32,862 nucleotides of DNA from Candidatus Ozemibacteraceae bacterium (GTDB lineage: Bacteria; Muiribacteriota; Ozemobacteria; Ozemobacterales; Ozemobacteraceae), in assembly GCA_937998695.1 (NCBI GenBank), contig CALLCO010000299.1:1-32862 (forward strand). Direction: 5' to 3'. The position numbers were made by a program, and so were the translations under genes. Positions 8,492 through 17,142 of this stretch are shown here, in pieces. Below the pieces are notes generated by a model. It had not been told where the DNA came from. It did not search any database and saw only the letters and a list, made by a program, of their open reading frames with translations. How positions within the stretch are numbered: position 1 is the stretch's first letter; each line of letters starts with the position of its first letter.

Positions 8492-9310
8492 ATGGCTTCC
8501 CGCCTCCACGCCCCATGTCTGGTTTGTTCCATCTGGGGGTTTGGCTGCCTGGTGGTGGGACTCGTCTTCCTGCTGGCGCTCTCGAAGGTCGCCCTGTCGT
8601 TCCTGACCGGGATCATCGAATGGTTCTTCGGGGTCATCCAGCTCGGCGTCATGGGCATCGTCTCGACCCTGGCGGGGCTGTCCGCCTGGGCGGCCGTTCC
8701 CCTTGCCCTGACCCTCCTGATCGTCCTATTCTGGATGGTGCGCGGTTATGCCGAGCGCCGGCAGTGGCGTGGCCTCGAGCGGGTCCGCGAGGAGTTCGTC
8801 CCCCTGCAACGCTTGATGCGCGCCCGGGGACTTCGCACCTACCTGGCCCAACTCGACAAGGTGCGCCTCAAACTGTTCGCCGAGCGTGACCGGGTCGAGG
8901 CCGTCCAAGGCCTGCTCGACGAAGAGCTGCCCCGCATCGAAGCCCGCCTGGGCGAGCTGAGCGACCAACTCGGCAAGGCCGACCAGGAGGACGAACGGGC
9001 CGAGTTCCGCGCGCTCATGCGCGACCTCGCCGGCAACAGTGCCCGCCTGCGCGCCCGGCGCGGGGATCCCGAGCAGTTCGCCCGGGCCCAGATCCGGGTG
9101 GCTTCGCGGCTGAACCTGCTGCGCCAACGTCTCGCCGAGGTACCCCCCGAGGGCGGTGAGCTGCAGCCGGTCTTGGCTGACCTCGATTCGATCTCGCTGA
9201 TGGAAGACCTGTTCGAGGGTGGGCTGGCAGGGGATCGAGACGTTTGCGAGCCTATGGCACGAACTCCAGAACACGCCTCTTCCTCGGCACGATCTCCCAG
9301 CAAACCGTGA
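8492..9310 (+). CDS. Membrane protein with three N-terminal helices and a cytoplasmic coiled coil
   Basis: This encodes 272 residues of no recognised family. There are three hydrophobic segments (about 12-36, 38-60 and 64-86), with a CxxC near residue 9 just before the first. A long charged helical region follows (about 90-225), rich in Arg/Glu/Leu with heptad-like spacing, probably a coiled coil. The last 25 residues are Ser/Pro-rich. The ATG at 8492 has only a weak ribosome site, and an upstream extension is blocked by a stop, so translation may depend on the preceding 39-residue gene 49 nt upstream. It converges with the tricorn gene; no terminator with a T tract was seen between them. Confidence 0.7.
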   Translation: MASRLHAPCLVCSIWGFGCLVVGLVFLLALSKVALSFLTGIIEWFFGVIQLGVMGIVSTLAGLSAWAAVPLALTLLIVLFWMVRGYAERRQWRGLERVREEFVPLQRLMRARGLRTYLAQLDKVRLKLFAERDRVEAVQGLLDEELPRIEARLGELSDQLGKADQEDERAEFRALMRDLAGNSARLRARRGDPEQFARAQIRVASRLNLLRQRLAEVPPEGGELQPVLADLDSISLMEDLFEGGLAGDRDVCEPMARTPEHASSSARSPSKP

Positions 9311-9450
9311 CTGGTTCAGAGGTTTTGTCTCCTGTCCCGGAACTGAAACGGTTCTGCCACAAGGCGCGATTATTCCGGCCGTCACTATCGAAGTGACCAG
9401 AGCCGCCGACACCCAGCTCCGTTCTCGGCGACCAAAAGCCGGGATAGGTT

Positions 9451-9522
9451 CAGCGGTTGGCGCGACGGCCGCATGGGGAGAGCCCAAATAGCATCAGCGG
9501 TCGGCGCGACGGCCGCGCGGGG
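9451..9522. repeat. Imperfect 28-bp direct repeat at the tricorn 3' end
   Basis: The segment 9451-9478 (CAGCGGTTGGCGCGACGGCC...) recurs at 9495-9522 with few changes, a period of 44 bp. The second copy encodes the last residues and stop of the tricorn gene; the first lies just beyond it. This looks like a short tandem duplication of the gene's 3' end. Confidence 0.6.
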
Positions 9523-12500
9523 GAAGCCGGGGGCAGCTCAGGTCGGGACGGTTGCGAGCGAGGCCGGGAGGCCGTGACGGCAGGCGACGCAGAAGAGTCT
9601 GGGCTTCCTGCAGGGCCCGTTCAAGCTGGGGATCGCGACCCGCCCGCCAGTCCTGCGGAAGGTTGTCGACCTCGATGTCGGGGTCGGTGCCGTAATTCTC
9701 GACCTCGTAGCCGACATCCTGGAACCAGAAGCTGAACTCGGGCTGGGTGGTAAGACTGCCGTCGACGAACGGATGGCGGGGCCAGATGCCGATGACCCCG
9801 CCCCAGGTGCGCTTGCCGACGAGGGGGCCCAGTTTCAGCAGCTTGAAGCAGTGGGAGAAGATGTCGCCGTCCGAGCCGGCCAGTTCGTTGGTCAGGGCAA
9901 CTAGGGGTCCGCCGGCCGAGTCGGCGGGGTAGGGTTCGGTTCCGAACCAGCGGGTCTGGATGAAGGCGATGCGGCGGCGGGCCAGTTTTTCGAGGAGCAG
10001 CGAGGAGACATGGCCGCCGCCATTGTACCGGACATCGACGATCAACCCGTCGCGGTCGATCTCGGCCAGGAAATACCGGTGGAACTCGGCGAACCCACGC
10101 GCGCCCATGTCGGGGACGTGGACGTAGCCGATGCGCCCCTGGCTGCCCTGGTGGACGAAGCGGCGGTTGTGCTCGACCCAGTCGCGGTAGCGGGCGGAGG
10201 CCTCCTCGGGCAGCATGACGGCGCTGACGGTGCGGGGATTCCGACCGCGGGCGTCCCCGACCGTGAGGGCGACCTCGGCGTTGGCCTGGTTGACCAGGAG
10301 GGCTCCGGGGGGGGTGGTGGCGGACAAGGGGCGGCCGCCGATGGCGAGGAGCGTATCGCCGGGGGAGATGTCCAGGCCGGGGCGGTTGAGGGGTGAGGTT
10401 TTCTTGCTCTGCCAGGGGTCACCTTGCAGGATGTTGGTGATCTTCCAGGCCTTGAGCTTGGCATCCCAGGTCAAATCGGCGCCGAGCAGGCCGACGGCGT
10501 AGGACGGCTCGGGGCGGTAGTCGCCGCCGAACTCGTAGGCGTGGCTGGTGCCGAGTTCCCCCTGCATCTCCCAGAGGAGGTCGGAAAACTCGCCCCGGGT
10601 GGCGACGCGCGATAGCAGCGGGAAATACCGCTCGTAGACGGCGTTCCAGTCAACGCGCGACATGTCGGGGGTCCAGAACTGGTCGCGCTGCAGGCGCCAG
10701 GCCTCGCGGTAGATCTGCCGCCACTCGGCCTGGGGCAGGATGGACAGTTTGACCCGGCCAAGGTCGACCCAGCCGCTCTTCTTGCCGGGCGGTTCCTTGG
10801 CGGCGTTCTCGTCGGCCTTGTCGCCGGCCTTGATCAGGCGGAGGCGGTTGCCGATGCGCAGCAGGACGGTCTTGCGGTCGGGTGAGATGGCGAAATCGGA
10901 AATTTTGGAAGCGACCGTCTCGGTCTTGAGCGTGTCGAGGTCGAACATCTCGAGGGTGGCCTGGGCGGCGGGCTCACCGGGCAGCCAACTGCGGCCGAGG
11001 GCGCCCATGACGGGGACGTGGCTGAACAGCACCTTGCCCTTGATGGCGGCGATGCCCTGGTAGCGGGCCTCCGGCACGGGCAGGGCCTGCAGGCGGTGCT
11101 GGATGCCCTCGAGATCGATCTTCACCGGCGGGGGCGGGGCCTTGGCAGGGGCGGGCGCAGCCTTGCCGGCGGTGGTTCCGGTCGCCGGGGCAGCGGCGGG
11201 GGCGGCGGGCGGCGTCGCCGGGGCGGGCTTCCCCTTGTCGTCGCCCTCGGCCGGCCTGGGCACGGGCAGGAGCGGGCTGGGGGTATCCTTGGCCAGCACC
11301 AGCAGGTAGGGCCGCACCCCCTTGGGGAAGCCGAGGTCGAAGTGGAGGTTGTCGTAGACGGGGTCGAACTCCCGATAGGACAGGAAGAACAGGTATCTTC
11401 CGTCAGGGTCGAAAACCGGGGCGACGTCTTGCAGGACCGCGGGAGTAACTTGTACTGGTTTGCGTTTCTTGACATCAACCAGTTTGATCGCCGAGGTATG
11501 GCGCGAGAGGGCGCACCCGTAGGCCAGCCAGGCCCCGTCGGGGGACCAGTCGAAGCCATGGATGGGAGCCAGGCCGCTCCCGTCGAGCACGGTGACCCGG
11601 CGGGTCTTCAGGTCGACGGTGATCAGCTCGTTGCGGTGATTGGTCAAGGCCACGAGGTCGGCGACGGGGGAAACCTTGAGATCGAGGGGTCGCCCGATCG
11701 GCAGGGCGGGGAACCGCTCAGGCTTCCGGCGCAGATCGAGGTGGTGGATCTCGAGGCTCTCTTCGCCATCGGCGTCCGAGACGGTGACGAACCGCTCACC
11801 GTCGTTGAGCCAGCGGGTCAACCGGTAGCGCACCCCATCGGGTTCGCCGTGCTGCAGGACAGGGCCTTCCCAGTTGCCCATGGTCAGAATCTTGCCGCGG
11901 CAGACGAGGGCCAGCAGATGACCGCGGGGATGGAGTTCGGCATCTTCGAGATGGCGGGAGCCTTCGACGAATTTGCGGAAGAGCTGGGTGCGGGGGCTGT
12001 GGTAGGCGATCGCCACCTTCGTGCTCTGGTCGGTGGTCGGATCGAAGAGGTGAAGGTCGGCCCCGGCCTGGTAGACGATGCGCCGCCCGTCGGTGGCCGG
12101 GAAGCGGACATAGTAGTCCTCGTGGTGGGTGTGACGACGGACGTCCCGGCCGGAGGGCAGACAGGAATAGAGGTTGCCGATTCCCTCGTGGTCGGACAGG
12201 AAGAAAATACGGCCACCGACCCACATCGGGTGGGCGAGATTGCCGCGCAGGTCGAGCAGTTTGCGGAAGGTCCCCTTCCCGTCGGGGTCGATCAGGATAT
12301 CGCCGGCGGTGCCGCCGCGGTAGCGCTTCCAGCGGGCGGGATCGACCGCGTTGCGGCCGAGGACGCAGGCCCCGTGCGGCCCAAACGAGGCGGACATGGC
12401 GGGCCCCAGGCGCAGGGGTTCGGACGGGCCACCGTCGACCGGCACCAGGTGCAGGTGCAGTTCGCGAGGGAAGGGCTGGCCGGCATCGCTGGCCACGACG

Positions 12501-12799
12501 ACGTGGCGGGGGTCACGCCAGCCGACGACGCGGGTGAAGGACCCGAACCAGGTCAGGCGTTTCGGTGATCCCCCCGCGGCCGGCATCAGGAACACCTCGA
12601 GCGGCCCCTCGTCGCGGCCGGAGAAGGCCACCCATTTCCCATCGGGGGAAAGGGAGGGATACGAAGCGGCCCCCAGTCCGGAGGTCAGGCGTCGGGCGGT
12701 GCCGCCACCGGCGTCGACGGTCCACAGGTCATCTTCACTGACGAAGATGATCTGGTCATGGTGAATGGTGGGGTGACGGTAGTAGCCGGCCTGCGACAT
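9494..12799 (-). CDS. Tricorn protease
   Basis: Tricorn is a very large cytoplasmic serine protease that in archaea trims oligopeptides released by the proteasome. The 1101-residue product has the full layout: a six-bladed propeller (about 1-310), a second seven-bladed propeller (about 320-680), then the C1, PDZ and C2 regions. Catalytic residues align by motif with the Thermoplasma enzyme. Ser752-His753 lie in GTSHAYE, the nucleophile Ser976 and Asp977 in AGSDGD, and Glu1034 in VENYGTDPDIEV. There is no signal peptide, in line with a cytoplasmic enzyme. A Pro/Ala-rich insertion (about 511-557) interrupts the second propeller region. The C-terminal 40 residues are Arg/Pro-rich and probably disordered. 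The start at 12799 has GAGGAGG 6 nt upstream. It is monocistronic, convergent with its left neighbour and divergent from the right one. Confidence 0.93.
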   Translation of the reverse strand: MSQAGYYRHPTIHHDQIIFVSEDDLWTVDAGGGTARRLTSGLGAASYPSLSPDGKWVAFSGRDEGPLEVFLMPAAGGSPKRLTWFGSFTRVVGWRDPRHVVVASDAGQPFPRELHLHLVPVDGGPSEPLRLGPAMSASFGPHGACVLGRNAVDPARWKRYRGGTAGDILIDPDGKGTFRKLLDLRGNLAHPMWVGGRIFFLSDHEGIGNLYSCLPSGRDVRRHTHHEDYYVRFPATDGRRIVYQAGADLHLFDPTTDQSTKVAIAYHSPRTQLFRKFVEGSRHLEDAELHPRGHLLALVCRGKILTMGNWEGPVLQHGEPDGVRYRLTRWLNDGERFVTVSDADGEESLEIHHLDLRRKPERFPALPIGRPLDLKVSPVADLVALTNHRNELITVDLKTRRVTVLDGSGLAPIHGFDWSPDGAWLAYGCALSRHTSAIKLVDVKKRKPVQVTPAVLQDVAPVFDPDGRYLFFLSYREFDPVYDNLHFDLGFPKGVRPYLLVLAKDTPSPLLPVPRPAEGDDKGKPAPATPPAAPAAAPATGTTAGKAAPAPAKAPPPPVKIDLEGIQHRLQALPVPEARYQGIAAIKGKVLFSHVPVMGALGRSWLPGEPAAQATLEMFDLDTLKTETVASKISDFAISPDRKTVLLRIGNRLRLIKAGDKADENAAKEPPGKKSGWVDLGRVKLSILPQAEWRQIYREAWRLQRDQFWTPDMSRVDWNAVYERYFPLLSRVATRGEFSDLLWEMQGELGTSHAYEFGGDYRPEPSYAVGLLGADLTWDAKLKAWKITNILQGDPWQSKKTSPLNRPGLDISPGDTLLAIGGRPLSATTPPGALLVNQANAEVALTVGDARGRNPRTVSAVMLPEEASARYRDWVEHNRRFVHQGSQGRIGYVHVPDMGARGFAEFHRYFLAEIDRDGLIVDVRYNGGGHVSSLLLEKLARRRIAFIQTRWFGTEPYPADSAGGPLVALTNELAGSDGDIFSHCFKLLKLGPLVGKRTWGGVIGIWPRHPFVDGSLTTQPEFSFWFQDVGYEVENYGTDPDIEVDNLPQDWRAGRDPQLERALQEAQTLLRRLPSRPPGLARNRPDLSCPRLPPRGRRADR

Positions 12800-13126
12800 G
12801 GAAGCCTCCTCGTGGGGGTGGGTGAACGGATGCCGCCATTATAGAGATTCCCCGTACCAAACGCCACCCGTCACCCTTCAGGAGGGTCGAACTGGTCGCG
12901 GTGGACGCGGTTGTCGCAGCATCCGCGGGGCCCAGGGGCCATGCCAGGGAAAGTCGCATGGCCAGATGGTTCCCAGCCCTGGGGCAGACTTGGCGCGCAG
13001 GTGCGCCAGATCTGTCCAGGAGGGCGGAGAATCAGCCAGGACGGGCTTTGGATGAGACTTTATCGAGGCGGTACGGATCTTGGAGTATAGGTGCCCGCTC
13101 ACCGAAAACGAGCAGGAGGGGAAACC
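12800..13126. other. Divergent intergenic region between tricorn and the polytopic membrane protein
   Basis: These 327 nt have no supported gene. The left end carries the tricorn -10 box. On the plus strand a weak TATAGG (13086-13091) lies about 35 nt before the next start but lacks a matching -35. I saw no repeats or further sites in the rest. Confidence 0.45.
12838..12843 (-). promoter_or_regulatory. -10 box of the tricorn gene
   Basis: A perfect TATAAT reads on the minus strand about 39 nt upstream of the start, giving a predicted leader of about 30 nt. No good -35 box was found at 16-18 nt spacing, so an activator or another sigma factor may be needed. Confidence 0.45.
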
Positions 13127-14548
13127 ATGAACAGCGAGAAACGCGCCAAGACTTCCGAAGAACCGATGATCACCCACGCAAATCCCAGCCATGGTGACCA
13201 GGGCTCTTCCGAGCCGGTCGTCTCCACCGACCTGGCTCCCGCTGCCAACGGGAATGGCCGGCGGCCGCCGCCGTCGGTCCCGCCCACCCGGCGCTCCCGC
13301 CAGCAAGGCGGGGATGGCGAAGCGGCCGGCACGAACGGCGGCTTGTCCCAATGGTTCATCGACGCCAACCCCTTGTACCTGATCAGCGTGCTGCTGATGT
13401 TCCTGGGCCTGTTGCTGGTGAGTGGCGAAGCCAACACCAAGCAGGTCGGGGTCGAGACGGTGGCGTTGTTCTTCGGCATCCAGAATATCTATGAGATGTT
13501 GATGGTGGCGATGGGGATCTACCTGCTGCGCTCGTCGACCAACCTGCGGCATGGCAAGATCCTGCTGCTGTTCGTACTGATCTTCATGGCCGACCTGACC
13601 TTCTACCAGGTGCGCATCTCCGCCCTGAGCGCAGGATGGGGCCAGATGGTCTCGCTGCTCTATCTGTTGAGCGGAGCGGTTAAACTGGGCCTGGCGGTGC
13701 ACCTGCTCCGGATCACCCCCTATTGGGACCGCCTGCTCTTCCCCATGGGTGCCTTCGCCCTGATCTATTTCGCCCCCCAGTATGTCTACCATTCGATGGA
13801 CGCCGTAGGACGGGCGGGGGCCTCGGCCGCCGGGGTGCCCTTCTCGGGGGTCACCGAGATCTATATGATCTGGGTGCTGGCCGCGCTGATCCAGTTGCCG
13901 TTCATCGTCGCCACCTGGCGCCGCAGCAACCTCGAGGACAGCACCCCCCACGCCCTGCTCGGGACCGAGCAATCGTTCTACTGGGCGCTGCTGCTGGTGC
14001 CGTTCGTGGCCCTGCCGTTCCAGCTGGTCAAGAACATGATGGCGGATGCGATGGCCGCCAACCGGGCGATCGCCGACATGACCTTCGTCTACGTGCCCTA
14101 CCTGCTGGCTGGCCTGTTCTTCGTGCAAGCGTTCATCCAGAAGACCATCCGGCAGCAAGGGTGCCAGAACGGCTTCGACTTCGTCATGCTGATGGGCGTG
14201 GTCGGGTTCGCCTGGGTCACCTGGCAACCCGGCGAGATCATGGCCCCACTCGGCAAGGCCAACCTCCTGCTGGCGCTGGCCGGGCACATCGCCGTGGTCA
14301 TCACCCGCCAGAACCTCTACAGCGCGGGCTTCCTGACCATGATCGTGACCTGGCAGTTCTTCGGCTGGATCAAGGCCGGCATGCTGCGGGCCGCCGGGTT
14401 CCTGTCGGAACTGTCGAGCCTGGCCTGGGCTGGCATCCTGATGACCGGGTCGTTCATCTTCCTGGGCCTGGGCTTCCTGCTCAGCCTCAAGAGCGGCCGC
14501 CAGGGTGCCCTGGCCACAGGCGCCGGTTCCCCGGTCCAACCTTCCTGA
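13127..14548 (+). CDS. Polytopic membrane protein of unknown function
   Basis: This encodes 473 residues. The first 75 are polar, Pro/Ser/Arg-rich and probably disordered in the cytoplasm. The rest holds about 10-12 hydrophobic helices separated by short loops. The loop near FIQKTIRQQGCQNG is the most polar. No transporter or enzyme signature was recognised. The ATG at 13127 has AGGAGGGG ending 5 nt upstream. The gene appears monocistronic: a divergent gene lies behind it, and a set of strong hairpins follows its stop. The membrane core and Ala/Leu/Gly-rich loops resemble uncharacterised integral membrane proteins; no substrate can be proposed. Confidence 0.72.
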   Translation: MNSEKRAKTSEEPMITHANPSHGDQGSSEPVVSTDLAPAANGNGRRPPPSVPPTRRSRQQGGDGEAAGTNGGLSQWFIDANPLYLISVLLMFLGLLLVSGEANTKQVGVETVALFFGIQNIYEMLMVAMGIYLLRSSTNLRHGKILLLFVLIFMADLTFYQVRISALSAGWGQMVSLLYLLSGAVKLGLAVHLLRITPYWDRLLFPMGAFALIYFAPQYVYHSMDAVGRAGASAAGVPFSGVTEIYMIWVLAALIQLPFIVATWRRSNLEDSTPHALLGTEQSFYWALLLVPFVALPFQLVKNMMADAMAANRAIADMTFVYVPYLLAGLFFVQAFIQKTIRQQGCQNGFDFVMLMGVVGFAWVTWQPGEIMAPLGKANLLLALAGHIAVVITRQNLYSAGFLTMIVTWQFFGWIKAGMLRAAGFLSELSSLAWAGILMTGSFIFLGLGFLLSLKSGRQGALATGAGSPVQPS

Positions 14549-14557
14549 CGATGGGGC

Positions 14558-14602
14558 GGCCGCCCGAAACGACGGGCGGCCATCTCCGACACCTTCTGTC
14601 GG
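14558..14602 (+). terminator. Tandem hairpins downstream of the polytopic membrane protein
   Basis: A perfect 9-bp stem (14558-14566 GGCCGCCCG with 14573-14581, 6-nt loop) begins 9 nt after the stop. It is followed at once by a 6-bp stem (14586-14591 with 14597-14602). There is only a weak TT after it, so termination may be Rho-assisted or the hairpins may protect the mRNA end. Confidence 0.5.
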
Positions 14603-14612
14603 TTCCCCTCCA

Positions 14613-14738
14613 GCCGGCCCCTGTTCCGCTTCGCTCGCGGGATGGGGCCGGCCTCCTTTGCCGGGGTTTGTCGCCGGAGGCGGCACCCGCCCACCGAATG
14701 ATGCCGTCAGTCGAGACGGCTCAAGTGTCTCGGCTGAC
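14613..14738. other. Two further long hairpins before the exported NadD-like gene
   Basis: Hairpin A pairs 14613-14621 (GCCGGCCCC) with 14644-14652, 9 bp perfect, with an inner CCGC/GCGG stem. Hairpin B pairs 14706-14717 with 14727-14738, 12 positions with a single T-G wobble and a 9-nt loop. Hairpin B ends about 40 nt before the predicted -10 box of the next gene, so it could be an operator or a bidirectional terminator. Confidence 0.45.
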
Positions 14739-14775
14739 GAACCGGAGTCAAGAGGGAGACCGACCAGGGGGTGTG

Positions 14776-14784
14776 TGCTACACT
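14776..14784 (+). promoter_or_regulatory. Probable extended -10 promoter of the exported NadD-like gene
   Basis: TGCTACACT matches an extended -10 (TGn plus TACACT) 32 nt before the start codon, giving a predicted leader of about 26 nt. No good -35 box was seen. Confidence 0.4.
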
Positions 14785-14816
14785 GGGCGCGCACCACATC
14801 CGGGAGGATTCTCGAC

Positions 14817-16823
14817 ATGCGACGGACGACCGTTTCCCCTGTTTCTGGCCGGGCCCTGCTGCTCACCTTTGGCTGGGTCCTGGCCGGCCTCGCCGCTGTC
14901 TGGGCGGGCAATGTCGGCCTCTATTCGGGGACGTTCGACCCCCTGCATGGGGGACATCTGCAGGTGATCGATCGGGCCATCGACCTGCTTGGCCTCGACA
15001 CCGTGTATCTGTTACCCAACGTCGATCCGGCCGACAAGCCGGAGGCCTCGCCCTTCGGGGTGCGGTATGAGATGGCCCGCCTGGTGGCCGCCCGGCACCG
15101 GGCGGTCCGCCTGCCGGAGCGAGAGCTGATCGAAGATCTGGCCCGACGCGCCCCCGGGACCTACGTGGCCGATCTGATGGCGGAGATCATGCGCCGGGAA
15201 GGGCCTTCCCACACGTTCTTCCAGATCTGCGGGACCGACTCCTTCCAGAAGATGGTCGACAAGGGCTTCCTGCCCAAAGCCGGAGAACGTCGCATCGTGG
15301 CCGTCATGGCCCGCAAGGGCTACGAGCAGACGGTGCCGGCCGCGGCCCGGCCTCTCGTCGCGGAGGGCCGCGTGCGGTTTTTCGACCCGGATGCCCCCGA
15401 GCTGAGTTCGACCCGCCTGCGGGCCATCTTCCAGGCCGGGGAAGAACCGTCGGTCAGCGAGCTGCCCCCCTATCTGTTGCGCTACGTACAGCGGCGGCTC
15501 CTGTATGGGGCGACCCGGCCCCGGTTGCGGATTCCGCAAGGGTATCGGGCGGTACGGGGACGGTTCCCGGCAGGGAAAGGGGAAGCCGGGCAGAGCCTTC
15601 CCCTCGCGTCCCTCTTCCCGCCCGCCGTGTTGTCCGATCCGCTGACCATCGATATCGACCGCTATCTCGATCACAAGATCCCACGCGAGATCCAGGATCT
15701 GATCTTGAGCCGGGGCCTGCGGGTCATCGTGGTGGGGGGTCTGCTCGATGAAGCGCTCGCCTGGCTCGGGGCCCAGGGCTTCGAACAGGGGACGGTCTTC
15801 GTCCCGCGCGATCAGGCACAGATCGACGACTGCTATGTCATCACCGCCCGCCAGCGCATTCCCTACCTGGTGGTCACCAATCTGTTCGGGCAGGACCGGC
15901 TGGTGCAGACCGTCTTGCAATTCGCCCAGCTGCTCACGCGCAACCTGCTCCCCGCGTCCCACCTCGAGGTCTACACGGTGGCCGGATTTTCACGGCTGTC
16001 CGAGCATCTGTGCCGGGAGGCCCTGCGTCGGCTGACCGCCGACCAGCGCACCCTGGTCGTGCTCGGATATCGGGGTTCCCTGAACATCGTGGTTTCCGAC
16101 CTGTTGAAATTCCTGGAACTGCGGGGCTTCGAGGGGTACGCCCGGGTCACCCTCGAGGAACTGGACCGGTTCATCCAGCCGTTCGGGCAGCGCCATGTCT
16201 TGAAGGGACAAGCGGGCGGCAATGCCAACTTCCCGTATTGGGAGTATTTCCTGCCTGATGCCACCGGGCGGCTGACACGGATCGTGGCCTTCCGCAACCT
16301 CTACGGCGACCAGACCGGCACCGTGCTGCGGGAACTGGCCCGCAAGGGGTTCCGCCAGGTGGCGATGTTCGGGAATGCCGGGGCCCTGGCGCCCGGCCTC
16401 GAAATCGGGGAAGTGGTCGCTCCCGTTCTGGTGACGGACGCGGGACGCGCGGTCCCCGTGCGCAACGCGGCGGTGGCCGACTACCGGGCGGTGGCCGCCA
16501 CGACGGTGCCCTCGGTGCTGGTGGAGACCTGGCCGTGGCTGGACGCCCGGCAGGGAGCCCAGGTCGTCGAGGTGGAATTGGCCCATGCCGCGGCCGTCTT
16601 GCGGGACTGGCCGGGAATGAAGCTCTATGCCGCGGTTCTGATTTCCGACCGGCCGGGGCAGGCGGACATTTCGGCCCGGGATGAGGATTCCCCAGAGTTC
16701 GTCGCGGCCAAGCGGGCGTTCTTCTTTCGCCTGTTGCAGCGGATCATCACCGGCGAGCCCGCTGTCTTCCCCCGGTTCACGCCCCCTGACCGGGCGGGCC
16801 GGTCCACGGCTCACCAGTGGTGA
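14817..16823 (+). CDS. Exported NadD-like nucleotidyltransferase fused to a nucleoside-phosphorylase-like domain
   Basis: This encodes 668 residues. The start at 14817 has GGGAGGA 9 nt upstream. Residues 1-30 form a signal peptide or anchor (Arg2, Arg3, Arg12, hydrophobic 13-28, cut after VWA30). Directly after it begins a NadD/CoaD-type nucleotidyltransferase domain (about 31-230). It has the nucleotide-binding SGTFDPLHGGH with His44 and His47, and SSTRLR at 197-202, the family's second ATP-binding motif. A linker leads to a region from about 275 to 655. Its last part resembles the phosphorylase superfamily: FGNAGAL at 518-524, LEIGEVVAP at about 528-536, VEVE at 584-587 and ISD at 609-611, at the spacing of nucleoside phosphorylases. 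NadD normally makes the dinucleotide in NAD synthesis inside the cell; ATP is scarce outside. The exported location is therefore odd, and the true substrate is unknown. No in-frame start exists at the NadD boundary that would remove the signal. Confidence 0.8.
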   Translation: MRRTTVSPVSGRALLLTFGWVLAGLAAVWAGNVGLYSGTFDPLHGGHLQVIDRAIDLLGLDTVYLLPNVDPADKPEASPFGVRYEMARLVAARHRAVRLPERELIEDLARRAPGTYVADLMAEIMRREGPSHTFFQICGTDSFQKMVDKGFLPKAGERRIVAVMARKGYEQTVPAAARPLVAEGRVRFFDPDAPELSSTRLRAIFQAGEEPSVSELPPYLLRYVQRRLLYGATRPRLRIPQGYRAVRGRFPAGKGEAGQSLPLASLFPPAVLSDPLTIDIDRYLDHKIPREIQDLILSRGLRVIVVGGLLDEALAWLGAQGFEQGTVFVPRDQAQIDDCYVITARQRIPYLVVTNLFGQDRLVQTVLQFAQLLTRNLLPASHLEVYTVAGFSRLSEHLCREALRRLTADQRTLVVLGYRGSLNIVVSDLLKFLELRGFEGYARVTLEELDRFIQPFGQRHVLKGQAGGNANFPYWEYFLPDATGRLTRIVAFRNLYGDQTGTVLRELARKGFRQVAMFGNAGALAPGLEIGEVVAPVLVTDAGRAVPVRNAAVADYRAVAATTVPSVLVETWPWLDARQGAQVVEVELAHAAAVLRDWPGMKLYAAVLISDRPGQADISARDEDSPEFVAAKRAFFFRLLQRIITGEPAVFPRFTPPDRAGRSTAHQW

Positions 16824-17142
16824 TACATTCCTGTAAGAAGACACACAGCAGGGCCCCCGGCCCGGAGAATCCCCCACTTCCCACCCATTGTGAAATCATC
16901 CCCCCCGTCTCCCTCGTGGAATGCCGACCAAATGAGGGACGCCATGGTCACGGCGTGCGAACAACCGATTCATGCAATAGGCTCAATTGGGGCCACCAAA
17001 AGCTGGCCGTGCCACCGAGGGCGGCCGTGCCGCCCGCTCTGGCTCATTGCCATCTCCGCCCTCAGGCGGCTGTTCCGTCGGGGGCGGTGTGTTCGGGGAC
17101 ACAAAGAGGTGCGCAACCCCTGATCTGAAGCGGGCCTGAAAA
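16824..17142. other. Convergent intergenic region with one dispersed-repeat copy
   Basis: These 319 nt lie between two convergent genes. They contain a copy of the dispersed 76-nt repeat (16912-16985). A perfect 7-bp stem with a 3-nt loop follows at 17019-17035 (GGGCGGC/GCCGCCC). I saw no gene. Confidence 0.5.
16912..16985 (-). repeat. Dispersed 76-nt repeat, isolated copy
   Basis: On the minus strand it begins TGAGCCTATTGCATGAATCG and has GGTCGGCATTCCA 59 nt further on. This is the same spacing as in the two copies at 22489-22640. The middle is diverged. Confidence 0.65.

Noticed and set aside
11018-12568. Long plus-strand open frame opposite tricorn
   Set aside because: Antisense to a protein with an intact catalytic tetrad; no start signals.
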